Shown here piece by piece: positions 37,364 through 46,764 of a DNA stretch of 64,000 bases. The stretch is taken from contig CP126120.1 in NCBI GenBank assembly GCA_030123585.1, forward strand, positions 2,419,001-2,483,000, read 5' to 3'. The position numbers were made by a program, and so were the translations under genes. The notes under the pieces were generated by a model. The model did not search any database and was not told the origin of the DNA. It worked only from the letters and a program-made list of their open reading frames with translations. Source of the DNA: Rhodanobacteraceae bacterium. GTDB lineage: Bacteria > Pseudomonadota > Gammaproteobacteria > Xanthomonadales > Rhodanobacteraceae. The stretch's first letter is position 1. The number at the start of each line of letters is the position of its first letter.

Positions 37364-38101
37364 ATGGCCTCGACCATTTTCCACCACTGGCTGGACCAGT
37401 ATCGGGCACTGCCCGAGTCGCGCCAGCGCAAGATCCGCATCGGCCTGCGCGGGTTGGGCGTGGTGGTGATCTTCCTGCTGGGCGTCGTGTTCGGACGCGG
37501 CATCGGCTTCCCGAACGGCCTGCAGTCGCAGGCGCGCAAACTGGCCGCGCAGAACGTCGCGTTGCAGGGCCAGGTCCAGGGCCTGCAGCAGCAACAGCAG
37601 ACCGATTCGACCGCGCTCGCGGCGCTCAGGGCGTCGCTGGCCAGCCGCGACAGCGAACTGCAGAAACTCAGGCAGGAGCAGGCTTTCTATTCCAAACTGA
37701 TCGGCGTCGACAGCGGCCGTTCGGGCCTGGGCGTGCACAGCATCGCGCTGACGCCGGTGACCGGCACCGATGCGTGGAACTTCGTGGCGACGCTGGTCAA
37801 CACCGCCGAGAACGCCGACACGGGGCGCGGCACGCTGACCCTGGCGGTGGAGGGCGTGCGCGGCGGCAAGCTGGTGACGTTGGCGTGGCCCGCGCTGGCC
37901 GCCGCGAACGCCAGGGATGGCGTGCCCTATGCGTTCAAGTTTTTCCAGCAGGTGCGTGGTTCCTTCATGCTGCCCAGGGGCTTCGTGCCCAACCGGGTGA
38001 CCGTCACCCTGCATCCGGACCACGGCGCCGAGGTTACCCGCAAGCTCGACTGGAGCGAAGCCTTGGGCGGGCAGCGCGGTATCGGCGTCAACACGCCTTG
38101 A
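37364..38101 (+). CDS. DUF6776-type inner-membrane coiled-coil protein
   Basis: A protein of 245 residues with one transmembrane helix (about 30-45), a coiled coil rich in Gln and Leu (55-110, [20 protein letters not shown]), and a C-terminal beta-rich domain. This layout and the neighbouring erpA fit the DUF6776 family known from this order, whose function is unknown. A bitopic topology with the C-terminal domain in the periplasm is predicted. Confidence 0.72.
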   Translation: MASTIFHHWLDQYRALPESRQRKIRIGLRGLGVVVIFLLGVVFGRGIGFPNGLQSQARKLAAQNVALQGQVQGLQQQQQTDSTALAALRASLASRDSELQKLRQEQAFYSKLIGVDSGRSGLGVHSIALTPVTGTDAWNFVATLVNTAENADTGRGTLTLAVEGVRGGKLVTLAWPALAAANARDGVPYAFKFFQQVRGSFMLPRGFVPNRVTVTLHPDHGAEVTRKLDWSEALGGQRGIGVNTP

Positions 38102-38144
38102 TCGCGGCAAGCCGTGCCTCCATGATGCGGGCGAGGTGTTGATC

Positions 38145-38519
38145 ATGAACAACGTATCTGCCGTTGGTGCTGCCATCCGTGGCGAAGAGTTCCGTGACCT
38201 GAAAATTTCCGACGCCGCGCTGGCGCGCGTGCGCGAACTGATCCGCGAGGAAGGCAAGCCCGAGCTCAAGCTGCGGGTGTTCATCGAGGGCGGCGGCTGC
38301 TCGGGGTTCCAGTACGGCTTCAGTTTCGACGAGCGGCGCGCGGAGGACGATTTCGTGCTCGACCGCGACGGCGTCGAATTGCTGGTCGATCCCTTGAGCA
38401 TGCAGTACCTCGAAGGCGCGGAAGTGGATTACGTCGAGGAACTGGCCGGCGCGCAATTCGTGGTCCACAACCCGAACGCGAAGACGACTTGCGGTTGCGG
38501 CAGTTCGTTCACGGCGTGA
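38145..38519 (+). CDS. erpA: Iron-sulfur cluster insertion protein ErpA
   Basis: An A-type carrier of 124 residues that delivers [4Fe-4S] clusters, for example to IspG/H. The three cysteines are in [10 protein letters not shown] and TTCGCGSSF at the C-terminus, the exact A-type pattern. I selected the ATG at 38145 with GAGG 8 nt upstream; a GTG three codons earlier is possible. The stop overlaps the nudC start as GTGA. Confidence 0.95.
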   Translation: MNNVSAVGAAIRGEEFRDLKISDAALARVRELIREEGKPELKLRVFIEGGGCSGFQYGFSFDERRAEDDFVLDRDGVELLVDPLSMQYLEGAEVDYVEELAGAQFVVHNPNAKTTCGCGSSFTA

Positions 38520-39439
38520 GTTCGGCGGAACGCACGCGCCGCAACACCTTCGCCGACACGCCGCTCGATCGTTGCGGCGAGCGGCGGTCCGATCCCGCCT
38601 GGCTTGCGGCGCAGCGCGTGCAAGCGTCGATGCGCCTGCTGGCCTGCGATAACGAGGGCCGCGCTCCCGTGCGCGACGGCCGGCTGTGCTGGCTCGACAC
38701 CGCTGCGGTCGCCGCGGACGCTCCGGCGAATTTTCTCGGCCTGTTCGCCGGTGCGCCGTTGTTCGCGCTGCGCGAACCAATCGCACACGACGTTTTTCCC
38801 GACGCGCAATGGCTGGACCTGCGCAGCGCCGCCGGCGAACTCGAACGCGGCGAAGCCGGCCTGCTCGCCTATGCGCGCGGGCTCGCCAACTGGCAGGACG
38901 CCACCCGCCATTGCGCGTACTGCGGCGCACCGCTCGCACTGGTCGACGGCGGCCATCGCGCGTCCTGCCAAAGTTGCGGACGCCTGCACTTCCCGCGCAC
39001 CGACGCCGCGATCATCGTGATCGTGGAACATGGCGATGCCTGCCTGCTGGGCCGCCAGTCCGCATGGCGCGCGCGCCAGTATTCGACGCTGGCGGGTTTC
39101 GTCGAACCGGGCGAATCGCTGGCCGATGCGGTCCGCCGCGAGGTGCGCGAGGAAACCGGTGTCGAGGTGGTCGACTGCGATTTCCATTCCTCGCAGCCGT
39201 GGCCGTTCCCGGCCTCGCTGATGCTCGGCTTCACCGCGACCGCGGCCGGGCGCGACATCCGGCTTGCCGACGGCGAGCTGGAGGACGCGCGCTGGTTCAC
39301 CGCGCGCGACATCGCGGACGGTCTGCGCGATGGCTCGTTGCGCGTGTCCACGCCGCTGTCCATCTCCTACCGCCTGATCGAACACTGGTTGCGGACGCGC
39401 GCCGGCCTCGAACTGGACGAACTGCCACGCGCCGGATGA
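38516..39439 (+). CDS. nudC: NAD(+)/NADH diphosphatase (NADH pyrophosphatase)
   Basis: A Nudix hydrolase of 307 residues. The zinc ribbon CAYCG...CQSCG is at about residues 128-149. Then come [13 protein letters not shown], the Nudix box [20 protein letters not shown] continuing TGV, and the NADH-specific [11 protein letters not shown] motif. NudC splits NADH to NMNH and AMP and removes NAD caps from RNA. It starts at the GTG overlapping the erpA stop by 4 bp, so translation is coupled; the more distal start at 38489 would overlap by 31 bp. Confidence 0.94.
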   Translation: MSSAERTRRNTFADTPLDRCGERRSDPAWLAAQRVQASMRLLACDNEGRAPVRDGRLCWLDTAAVAADAPANFLGLFAGAPLFALREPIAHDVFPDAQWLDLRSAAGELERGEAGLLAYARGLANWQDATRHCAYCGAPLALVDGGHRASCQSCGRLHFPRTDAAIIVIVEHGDACLLGRQSAWRARQYSTLAGFVEPGESLADAVRREVREETGVEVVDCDFHSSQPWPFPASLMLGFTATAAGRDIRLADGELEDARWFTARDIADGLRDGSLRVSTPLSISYRLIEHWLRTRAGLELDELPRAG

Positions 39440-39485
39440 ACCCCGCCGCTACAATCGATGCGGGAGCCCGCCAACCAAAGACCGC

Positions 39486-40358
39486 ATGGCCGTCGAACTC
39501 GTCGCCGCATTGATCGTGCTGGGGGTGCTGTTGCTGTGGCCCGGCAATGTCGCGGGCTTGCGCCAGTTCGGCTGGTATCGCGCCTGGCTCGATGCGCTGG
39601 ATTTCGCCGAAGGTGGCGGCCGCGTCGCGCTGGCGTTGCTCGCGCCAGTGGTTATCTGCGCGCTGGTTGCGCATTTCGTGCAGTACTGGATATTCGGGCT
39701 GGCGGCGTTGGCCTTCGCGGTGCTGATCCTGTTCTACACCTTCGGTCCGCGCGAACTCGAGAGCGACTTCGAGGCGGTGCTGGAGAACGCCGATCCCGCG
39801 GCGCGCGAGGCGGCCGCGGCGAACCTGCGCAGCGTGCCGGATGGCGCGCCGCGCGCCTTTACGGCGCCGGAGCTGGTCGAGGCCGCGGTGACCGCGAGCC
39901 TGCGCCGCCGCTTCGGCGTGCTGTTCTGGTTTTTCCTGCTGGGTCCCGCGGGTGCGTTGGGTTATCGCCTGGCATGGATCACCGCCGACTGCGACGACGA
40001 GCGCGTCGATCCGCGCACCCGCCACGCCGCGCGTCGTTTCGCCTTGGCGCTGGACTGGATTCCCGCACACCTGATGGTGCTGGCGATGGCGATGGTGTCC
40101 AACTTCGACGCGGTGATCGGAACCTGGCGTGCGTGGCATGCGCAGCCGGGGCGGTCGATGTGGGAACTCGATCCGGACTTCCTCGCCGCGGTCGCACGCT
40201 CCGGCGTCGACGCCGACATCCGCGCCGGCGACGGCGCGAACATGAGCACGCTGGATCCGCTGGGCGAACTCGCCGACGCGCGCCGGCTGATGCTGCGCGT
40301 GTTGATCGTGTGGTTGGCGGTGGTCGCCTTGATCGTGCTGGCGGGTTGGGTCGCTTGA
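39486..40358 (+). CDS. ampE: AmpE-like regulatory membrane protein
   Basis: The 290 residues have about four predicted membrane helices: two N-terminal (5-20, 52-88) and two central or C-terminal (142-160, 265-288). The signature AARRFALALDWIPAHLMVLAMAM is the AmpE motif. AmpE is an inner-membrane protein linked to beta-lactamase induction with AmpD in enterobacteria, and its enzyme activity is unknown. ampD is not next to it. TACAAT about 30 nt upstream may be part of its promoter. Confidence 0.85.
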   Translation: MAVELVAALIVLGVLLLWPGNVAGLRQFGWYRAWLDALDFAEGGGRVALALLAPVVICALVAHFVQYWIFGLAALAFAVLILFYTFGPRELESDFEAVLENADPAAREAAAANLRSVPDGAPRAFTAPELVEAAVTASLRRRFGVLFWFFLLGPAGALGYRLAWITADCDDERVDPRTRHAARRFALALDWIPAHLMVLAMAMVSNFDAVIGTWRAWHAQPGRSMWELDPDFLAAVARSGVDADIRAGDGANMSTLDPLGELADARRLMLRVLIVWLAVVALIVLAGWVA

Positions 40359-40374
40359 CTCGAAATAACCGGCT

Positions 40375-41136
40375 TCAGTCGCCTGGCGCGATCAAGCGCT
40401 CCATCTCGGCCTTGAGGATCGCGCCGTGTTCGCGCAGCCAGTCGCGCTGGGCCTGGTAGCCCGGCATCAGTTCGCCGACGCGGGCCCAGAAACGCGGCGA
40501 GTGGCTGCGCACTTTCAGGTGACACATCTCGTGCACCAGCACGTAGCGCAGCGCGGCGGGCGGAGCCAATGCCAGCGCGAGGTCGAGGGTGACGCGGTCG
40601 CGCGCGTCGAGGCTGCCCCACAGGCTTTTCAGCGACTTGATGCGCAGGCCGGTGGGCGCGGCGTCGAGGTGTTCGGCGGCGTGCGCCATCCAGCGCGACA
40701 GGTCGCGGCGCATGTGGGTTTCAAGAAACGCCGCGAGCAGGTTGCGTGCGGCCGGCATCGCGGTGGTGAACGGGCGCGGCACGTGCAGGCGCAGTTCGTC
40801 GCCGAGGAATTCGATACGCGGATATTCGCTTTCGCGCCACGTGAGTTCGACGCTTTCGCCGCGCAGCGGAATCAACGTGGGCACGCCGGGCTTCAGCGGG
40901 GGCGGACCGCGGCGCGGCACGCGCAGTTCGGACAGCTTGCGTTCCAGCCAGTCGCTGTTCTCGCGCAGGAACGCGTACACCTGCGCGGGATGGGTGCCGC
41001 GCGGATACGAGATGCGCGCGCCGTGCGAAGTGACCGACAACCGCAGGCGACGCGCGCGCGGGTGCATGGCCTTCAGCACCTTGATGGTGCCGCCCTTGCC
41101 CGTCGCCAATTCGAGGAAGTCGCCTTGCGGAATCAT
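40375..41136 (-). CDS. YgjP-like zinc metallopeptidase-type protein
   Basis: The 253-residue YgjP/M48-like (DUF45) protein carries the zinc motif HEMCH in VLVHEMCHLKVRSHSPRFW. Usual family features around it are KSLWGSLDARDRVTLD and RENSDWLERKL. The ATG at 41136 overlaps the rdgC stop (ATGA), so the two are co-translated; an ATG 15 codons upstream is not favoured. Cytosolic; substrate not known. Confidence 0.88.
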   Translation of the reverse strand: MIPQGDFLELATGKGGTIKVLKAMHPRARRLRLSVTSHGARISYPRGTHPAQVYAFLRENSDWLERKLSELRVPRRGPPPLKPGVPTLIPLRGESVELTWRESEYPRIEFLGDELRLHVPRPFTTAMPAARNLLAAFLETHMRRDLSRWMAHAAEHLDAAPTGLRIKSLKSLWGSLDARDRVTLDLALALAPPAALRYVLVHEMCHLKVRSHSPRFWARVGELMPGYQAQRDWLREHGAILKAEMERLIAPGD

Positions 41137-42059
41137 GCTGCCTTCTTGTTGCTCTCGTCGGGGCGTTCCAGCCCGAACCACTGTTGCAGGCCCTCGAACA
41201 ACCGTTCGAGTTCCAGTGTCATCAAGGCGAAGCGTGCGTCCAGTTCGGCTTCGGCCGACTCCTTGCCGTCGGCGTCGAGCGAATCCTGCACGACATCGAG
41301 GAAACGCAACTTGCGGATCACCAGATCCTCGCCGAGCACGAAACTGGCGCGATCCTCGAACTGCAAGCCGAGCTGGAACACCTGCTTGCCTTGTTTCAGA
41401 TGCGCCCGAATCTCGGCGCTTTCAAGCTCCTGTTTGCGGCAGCGGATCACGGCTCCGCCGGCCGGGTCGCGCAGTTCGCACTCGTCGCTTAAGCGCAGCC
41501 CACCGGGTAGCTTGCCTGAGCTGAGCCACAGTGTCATCAGGGCGCGCGGGGTTTCGGCGGCGGCCAGCGGCTGGGCCGGAAAGCTGCCCAGCGACTCGCG
41601 CAGGGCGGTCAGGGCGGTTTCAGCGGCCTTGCGGCTGGCCGTGTCCAGCACCAGCCAGCCGTTTTTCGAATCCACATAGGCATTTAGCCGCGACGGCCGG
41701 ACGAAGGCCTGGGGCAGCAGGGCATCCAGCACCTCGGCCTTGATGGCCCGCCGCTGGCGCCCGCCCACCGGCCGGCCGCGGCGTTCAGCTTCTTTGCGCA
41801 GCCGTTTGCCCAGCTCGGCGTTGACCACGGCGGCCGGCAGCAGCTTTTCTTCGGTTCCAAGGGTGACCAGCGTGGCCTTGCCGACCGTGTGGCTCAAGGC
41901 CTTGGAATCCGGCCCGAACGGCGACACGAAGCCTCTTGTGGCCGCTTCCAGCGGTCCGCAGGCGCGCAGGGCGTGGCCGGCCAGGGCGGCGTCGAGATCC
42001 TTCAGCGACTTGGCGGCGGAAGGCGAAAAGCGGAACAGGGTGAGGTTGCGGAAGAACAT
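41133..42059 (-). CDS. rdgC: Recombination-associated protein RdgC
   Basis: RdgC (308 residues) is a ring-shaped DNA-binding protein that modulates RecA activity. The N-terminus MFFRNLTLFRF, the tail LERLFEGLQQWFGL and the length match the family well. The GFVSPFG loop and DARFALMTLEL helix are in place. The stop overlaps the YgjP-like start by 4 bp, so they form an operon. The 140-bp spacer to ttcA holds only short palindromes. Confidence 0.95.
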   Translation of the reverse strand: MFFRNLTLFRFSPSAAKSLKDLDAALAGHALRACGPLEAATRGFVSPFGPDSKALSHTVGKATLVTLGTEEKLLPAAVVNAELGKRLRKEAERRGRPVGGRQRRAIKAEVLDALLPQAFVRPSRLNAYVDSKNGWLVLDTASRKAAETALTALRESLGSFPAQPLAAAETPRALMTLWLSSGKLPGGLRLSDECELRDPAGGAVIRCRKQELESAEIRAHLKQGKQVFQLGLQFEDRASFVLGEDLVIRKLRFLDVVQDSLDADGKESAEAELDARFALMTLELERLFEGLQQWFGLERPDESNKKAA

Positions 42060-42199
42060 GGATAGAGCCGTAAATGGGGAATCGTGAATGGGGAATCGGA
42101 AGAGCTGGCGTTCGGTTCGGAGATGCGGGTTTTACGATTCTCGATAGACTCGCCGCTCCTGCGGCTCGCCCTTCGGGCCACCGGCTGCGCCGGTGTTCG

Positions 42200-43090
42200 C
42201 TACGGCATCCTGCCTCCGCAGTCCGATTCCCGTCCAGCCAGCCAGTCATGAGCACCCAGCCGCGGTGTCTCATGGCGCGAGCCCAGCGCAGCAAAATCGA
42301 ACAGCTCGCCATCGGCCAGGTGCGACGGCGTGACGTGCGACAGCGCGCGGAACATGTTCTCGCTGCGGCCGGGGTGCTCGCGTTCCCACGCATCCAGCAT
42401 CCGCCGCACCTGCTTGCGCTGCAGGTTTTCCTGCGAACCGCACAGGTTGCACGGGATGATCGGGAACGCGCGCTGTTCGGCGTACTCGGCGATCTCGTCC
42501 TCGCGGCAATACGCTAGCGGCCGGATCAGCACGTGCCTGCCGTCGTCGGACAGGAGTTTCGGCGGCATCGCCTTCAGCGTGCCGCCGTAAAACAAATTGA
42601 GGAAAAACGTCGCGAGGATGTCGTCGCGGTGGTGGCCCAGCGCGACCTTGGTGAAACCCTCGCGTTCCGCGAACGCGTACAGTGCGCCACGCCTGAGCCG
42701 CGAGCACAGGCTGCACAGCGTCTTGCCTTCCGGCACCACGCGCGTGACGACGCTGTACGTGTCCTGCTCGATCACGTGGAACGGCACGCCGCGTTCGCGG
42801 CAGTAATCCGGGATCACGTGTTCGGGAAAGCCCGGCTGCTTCTGGTCGAGGTTCACCGCGACCAGTTCGAACTTCACCGGTGCCTTCGCCTGCAACGCCA
42901 GCAGCAGATCCAGCAGCGTCCATGAATCCTTGCCGCCCGACAGGCAGACCATCACCCGATCGCCGTCCTCGATCAGGTTGTAGTCGGCGATCGCGCGCCC
43001 GGCCGCGTGGCGCAGGCGCTTGGCGAGGCGCGCGGCTTCGTGGTCGCGACGGCGATCAGGGGCGGCGCGTGGCGTTTCGACGCTGGACAT
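42200..43090 (-). CDS. ttcA: tRNA 2-thiocytidine biosynthesis protein TtcA
   Basis: A protein of 296 residues that thiolates cytidine 32 of tRNA using ATP and an Fe-S cluster. The PP-loop SGGKDS is at residues 51-56. The cluster cysteines are in [10 protein letters not shown] and [30 protein letters not shown] is the family core. The ATG at 43090 is the first in-frame start and faces the DUF465 gene on the plus strand. Confidence 0.96.
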   Translation of the reverse strand: MSSVETPRAAPDRRRDHEAARLAKRLRHAAGRAIADYNLIEDGDRVMVCLSGGKDSWTLLDLLLALQAKAPVKFELVAVNLDQKQPGFPEHVIPDYCRERGVPFHVIEQDTYSVVTRVVPEGKTLCSLCSRLRRGALYAFAEREGFTKVALGHHRDDILATFFLNLFYGGTLKAMPPKLLSDDGRHVLIRPLAYCREDEIAEYAEQRAFPIIPCNLCGSQENLQRKQVRRMLDAWEREHPGRSENMFRALSHVTPSHLADGELFDFAALGSRHETPRLGAHDWLAGRESDCGGRMP

Positions 43091-43136
43091 GGACCGGCCA
43101 GTGTAGCAAGCGCGGCGGCGGCGCTACACTGCCGCC

Positions 43137-43343
43137 ATGCAGCCCGACGACCCTGCCACGCTGGTCCGGCGCCTGACCGAATTGCGCGAGGAGCACCGCG
43201 ACCTCGACGCCGCCATCGCCAAGCTGGCGGTCGATCCCGGCTGCGACCAGTTGCAGTTGAGCCGGCTGAAAAAGCGCAAGCTGAAGCTCAAGGACATGAT
43301 CGCGTATTTCGAGAACAAGCTGATCCCCGATCTCGATGCTTGA
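43137..43343 (+). CDS. DUF465 (YdcH-family) small protein
   Basis: A 68-residue all-helical protein. LREEHRDLDAAIAKLA and LSRLKKRKLKLKDMIAYFENKLIPD fit the two-helix DUF465/YdcH family found in many proteobacteria. Its role is unknown. A TACACT box just before the ATG suggests a very short leader. The stop overlaps the downstream acetyltransferase start by 8 bp. Confidence 0.85.
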   Translation: MQPDDPATLVRRLTELREEHRDLDAAIAKLAVDPGCDQLQLSRLKKRKLKLKDMIAYFENKLIPDLDA

Positions 43344-43917
43344 GCCGATCACGCTGGAAAACGATCGTGTCAGGCTGGAGCCGCTGACGCTGGATCACGT
43401 GCCCGGTCTCGAAGCCGCCGCGGCCGACGGCGAGTTGTGGAACCTGCGGGTCACCTACGTGCCGTCGCCCGGCGCGATGCGCGCCTGGGTCGAGAAGGCG
43501 CTGGCGATGCAGGCGGCGGGCGCATCGCTGCCGTTCGCGGTGCGCGACAAGCGCGACGGGGCGATCGCGGGTTCGACCCGTTATTACGATTTCAATGCGG
43601 AAGTCCCGCGCGTGCTGATTGGCTACACCTGGTACGGCGCCAGCCGCCAGCGCAGCCACGTCAACACCGCGTGCAAGTTGCTGTTGATGGGCCACGCGTT
43701 CGACACGCTCGGTTGCGCCGCGGTGGGTTGGGAAACCGACCACCTCAACACGCGCTCGCAGCAGGCGGTCGAGCGGCTCGGCGCGCACCGCGATGGCGTA
43801 TTGCGCGCGCACAAGTTGCGCCACGATGGCACGATCCGCGACAGCGTCGAATACAGCATGCTGGCGTCGGAATGGCCGTCCGCGCGCAGCGCGCTTGCGG
43901 CGAAGCTGCGACGCTGA
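43336..43917 (+). CDS. GNAT-family N-acetyltransferase (RimJ/RimL-like)
   Basis: A protein of 193 residues that starts inside the DUF465 gene (8-bp overlap). It has RVRLEPLTLDHVPGLEAA, the middle region GSTRYYDFNAEVPRVLIGYTW, and the C-terminal WETDHLNTRSQQAVERLGAHRDGVLRAH segment of RimJ-type acetyltransferases. Substrate unknown. It marks the left core-genome border of the accessory region; its end is 12 bp from the convergent monooxygenase gene. Confidence 0.85.
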   Translation: MLEPITLENDRVRLEPLTLDHVPGLEAAAADGELWNLRVTYVPSPGAMRAWVEKALAMQAAGASLPFAVRDKRDGAIAGSTRYYDFNAEVPRVLIGYTWYGASRQRSHVNTACKLLLMGHAFDTLGCAAVGWETDHLNTRSQQAVERLGAHRDGVLRAHKLRHDGTIRDSVEYSMLASEWPSARSALAAKLRR

Positions 43918-43929
43918 AGCGTTCGCCGG

Positions 43930-45150
43930 TCAGATCAGCGGCGTGATGTTGTTGTCGAGGCCGAGCAGCGCCTTGCCGTAGATTTCCTCGCACACCGGCG
44001 GCAGCACCAGCGCGTGGCGCGCGGCGGTGTTGGCGTCGCGCCAGATCCGTTGCAACGGGTTGGCATCGGCGAAGGCGCCGGCGCCGTAGGCCGAGATCAG
44101 CGTGTTGATCGATTCGGTGACCAGCTTGCCGATGTAGCCGGCGCTGGCGCGGGCGCGCGCCCGGGTGGTCAGGTCCATGCGCTGGCCGCGTGCGGCGAAG
44201 GCGTCGATGTCGTCGGCGATGCGGTGCGCGTGCAGGTGCGCGCTGTCGATGCGCAGGGCGGCGTCCGCGATCTGCATCTGGAACGCCGGCGAGTCGGCTT
44301 CGCGCTGGTAGATCGTGTACGGAATGTTGCGGCGCCCGGCGACCGCGATCGTGTGTTGCAGGGCCGCGCGTGCCAGGCCGAGCTGCGGACCCAGCAGCGC
44401 CAGCACCATCATCGGCACGCAGGCCGCACGGTACAGCGGCTCGTCCGGATGCGTGTTCGGGATCGTCCCGGCGATCGCCTGCCGCAGCGACATCAGCCGG
44501 TGCGCCGGAATGAACAGGTCCTCGGCGACCAGGCAGTTGCTGCCGGTGCCCTTCATGCCGGACGCGTACCAGGTGTTTTCGATCGTGAGTTCGCGCATCG
44601 GCGCGAAACCGAGCCAGTGGTCGACCACCCGCGCCTGCGCGTCGCGCTCCAGCACGCCCAGCATGGCCCAGCTTGCGTGCAGCGAGCCCGACGCCCAGTA
44701 CCACTTGCCGGAAACCCGCACGCCGCCGTCTTCGCGACGCATGTCCTCGCTCGGCGCGAAAACGCCGGCGATGCGTGCGTCCGGATCGTCGCCGAAGATT
44801 TCCGCGCGCGCCTGGTCGCCCAGCATCCCGGCGAACCACGCGGCGTTCGTCAGCAGGCTCAACACCCACGCCGTCGAGCCGCAGGATTCCGCGGTCAGCG
44901 CCACCACGTCCAGCCAGGTGCGTGCGTCGATCTCGTAACCGCCGCAGCGCTTGGGCGTCAGCATCCGGAACAGGCCGGCGTCGCGCAGGGCTTCGATGTT
45001 GGCGTCGGCAATCCGGCGCTCGCGTTCGGTTTCCGCGGCGTGTTCGGCCAGCAGCGGCTGCAGCGACTTGGCTGTCGCGACGAGCCGCTCGCGCAACAGG
45101 CGCGTCTGGTCGCCAGAGCGTTTGGCAGGCGGACGCAGCGACGCGCCCAT
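43930..45150 (-). CDS. Reduced-flavin-dependent monooxygenase of the acyl-CoA dehydrogenase fold
   Basis: A protein of 406 residues with the acyl-CoA dehydrogenase fold: N-terminal helices, [47 protein letters not shown], and C-terminal helices ending [14 protein letters not shown]. It resembles the group D oxygenases (HsaA, HpaB-like relatives, ActVA-ORF5 type), which use FMNH2 or FADH2 supplied by a partner reductase to hydroxylate small or carrier-bound substrates. The gene starts in the stop of the reductase (TGATG), which fixes the ATG at 45150. Substrate unknown. It lies beside the NRPS-PKS genes, so a tailoring role is likely but not proven. Confidence 0.8.
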   Translation of the reverse strand: MGASLRPPAKRSGDQTRLLRERLVATAKSLQPLLAEHAAETERERRIADANIEALRDAGLFRMLTPKRCGGYEIDARTWLDVVALTAESCGSTAWVLSLLTNAAWFAGMLGDQARAEIFGDDPDARIAGVFAPSEDMRREDGGVRVSGKWYWASGSLHASWAMLGVLERDAQARVVDHWLGFAPMRELTIENTWYASGMKGTGSNCLVAEDLFIPAHRLMSLRQAIAGTIPNTHPDEPLYRAACVPMMVLALLGPQLGLARAALQHTIAVAGRRNIPYTIYQREADSPAFQMQIADAALRIDSAHLHAHRIADDIDAFAARGQRMDLTTRARARASAGYIGKLVTESINTLISAYGAGAFADANPLQRIWRDANTAARHALVLPPVCEEIYGKALLGLDNNITPLI

Positions 45151-45704
45151 CACCAGCCGTCCACCGCGTTCCACTGCACCATCGGGTCGTGCGCGTGGAT
45201 TTGCTTGTAGCGGCCCGAATAGAAGATCAGCGGTTGCGCCTCGGGGCCGTGCGCGAGGTGTTCGATCTCGGCGATGTACAGCAGGTGATCGCCGGCCGGA
45301 TGGACGTCCACCACGCGCGCCACGATGTGCGCGAGGCTGCCCTCCAGCAGCGGCGTGCCGGCGTGGTCGAGGAAGCGCGCGTCGGCATCGGGTTCGGGCT
45401 GGTTGGCGAAATGCGGCCCCAGCTTGCGCTGCTGCTCGGAAAGGATGTTGATGCCGCAGCGGCTGCCGACGCGCACGTGCTCGACGAAACTCGACGCCTT
45501 GCGCACCGACACCAGCACCAGCGGCGGGTCCATCGACACCGACAGGAAGGCATTCACAGTCATGCCGGCGGGCTTGCCTTCGCGGATGAAGCTGACCACG
45601 GTCACCCCGGTCGCGAAGCGGCCCATCACCCGCCGGAACAACTGCGGGTCGATCTTGCTCGACGACTTGCTGGCAACCGTCACGGATGATCCGCCTGAAA
45701 ACAT
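45150..45704 (-). CDS. Flavin reductase (HpaC/HsaB-type) partner of the monooxygenase
   Basis: A flavin-reductase-like FMN-binding split-barrel protein of 184 residues: [39 protein letters not shown] (the flavin phosphate loop), [20 protein letters not shown] and [25 protein letters not shown]. It supplies reduced flavin to the overlapping monooxygenase. I chose the ATG at 45704; an upstream start would add a Cys/Arg-rich non-family extension. The two genes together form a classic two-component oxygenase. Confidence 0.86.
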   Translation of the reverse strand: MFSGGSSVTVASKSSSKIDPQLFRRVMGRFATGVTVVSFIREGKPAGMTVNAFLSVSMDPPLVLVSVRKASSFVEHVRVGSRCGINILSEQQRKLGPHFANQPEPDADARFLDHAGTPLLEGSLAHIVARVVDVHPAGDHLLYIAEIEHLAHGPEAQPLIFYSGRYKQIHAHDPMVQWNAVDGW

Positions 45705-45816
45705 GCTGCAAGAATAACGACGACGCCCGCAGCGCGGTGCGCGGGTTCGCGCGGGCAGCCGCCATGCGCGGCGCGCAGCACCGCACATCGGACGACACAA
45801 GGTGCAAACAGGAGGA

Positions 45817-46641
45817 TCAAGTGTTCTTGCGACTGAACAGGAACCCGTAATATTTTTCCACGCGGCACTCCGGGTGGAACGGGATCTCGCATTCCCGGTC
45901 CGGTTGATCCCACTGGTCGCGTACCGCGTAACCCAAGTCCTGCATTTGCGCCACGAATTCCGGGCGGGCGGCGATGCCGTAGACGCAGTACAACGCGCCC
46001 ATGTTCTGGATCGTGTAGAACCCGCGCTCGGGATGCAGCGGCAACACGGTGATCAGGACGTGCCGCGGACGCCGCGCCATGGGCTTCAACAGGTCGGCGA
46101 GCGTGTAGTCGAGGTATTGCAGGCTGCCCGAAGCAAACAGGATGTCCTGGCCGTCGGCTTCGGCCGGGTCGCGCGTGAAGGCAAGCTGGCGGTGCTGGTC
46201 GTGCTCGGCCGCCCATTCGGTGCCGGCGGCGGCGACGGTGGGCAGTTCACTCACCGTCCAGCGCAGATTCGGGGGATAGTCGAGGTAGCGCCGGAACGCG
46301 TAGTACTTGATGCCGATGCTGCCGCCGAGGTCGAACACGCTGGCGCAACCTTCCGCGAACAAGCGTTGCAGCCAGAACATCGCCGGATAGTCGCAAGCCA
46401 GTATGTAACGGGTGCGGGCGGCGTACAGCAACGCGGTCTCCGCGTGGTCGTAACCCTTGGGGAGCGTGTCCGGGGCCGCCGCCAGCGCGCTGGCGTAGTC
46501 GGGATAAACGCCGCAGTAGGCGTTGTAATCGATGCGTTGGCGCGCAAACTTGCGCCGATAACGCCTTTCCAGCCAGGGGCCCAGGACGGGCGCCTGCCGC
46601 ATCCGGTCCCTGACCGAGCGCAGCGTCTGTACGAGGGCCAT
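45817..46641 (-). CDS. Putative methyltransferase of the TIGR04325 type
   Basis: A protein of 274 residues. SVFDLGGSIGIKYYAFRRYL is a SAM-binding motif I-like loop, with TVSELPTV as motif II and DILFASGSLQYLDYTLADLL as motif IV. The N-terminal RIDYNAYCGVYPDYASALA and the closing VEKYYGFLFSRK match the TIGR04325 family. Such genes occur in polysaccharide and natural-product loci, and the substrate is not known. It is divergent from the JmjC-like gene (123-bp spacer). I chose the ATG at 46641; the reading frame stays open for 1.1 kb further on this strand but is antisense to the oxygenase gene. Confidence 0.65.
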   Translation of the reverse strand: MALVQTLRSVRDRMRQAPVLGPWLERRYRRKFARQRIDYNAYCGVYPDYASALAAAPDTLPKGYDHAETALLYAARTRYILACDYPAMFWLQRLFAEGCASVFDLGGSIGIKYYAFRRYLDYPPNLRWTVSELPTVAAAGTEWAAEHDQHRQLAFTRDPAEADGQDILFASGSLQYLDYTLADLLKPMARRPRHVLITVLPLHPERGFYTIQNMGALYCVYGIAARPEFVAQMQDLGYAVRDQWDQPDRECEIPFHPECRVEKYYGFLFSRKNT

Positions 46642-46764
46642 GGATGCAGTCGCTCGGCGGAACCAGCTATGCTGGCGGTCCGGGCAGTATCGCATTTCGC
46701 GGACGGCCCCGCAGTGGCCGGGAGGCAGCTTTCGAGCCCTGTGCAGGGATGTCGAGGGGGTACC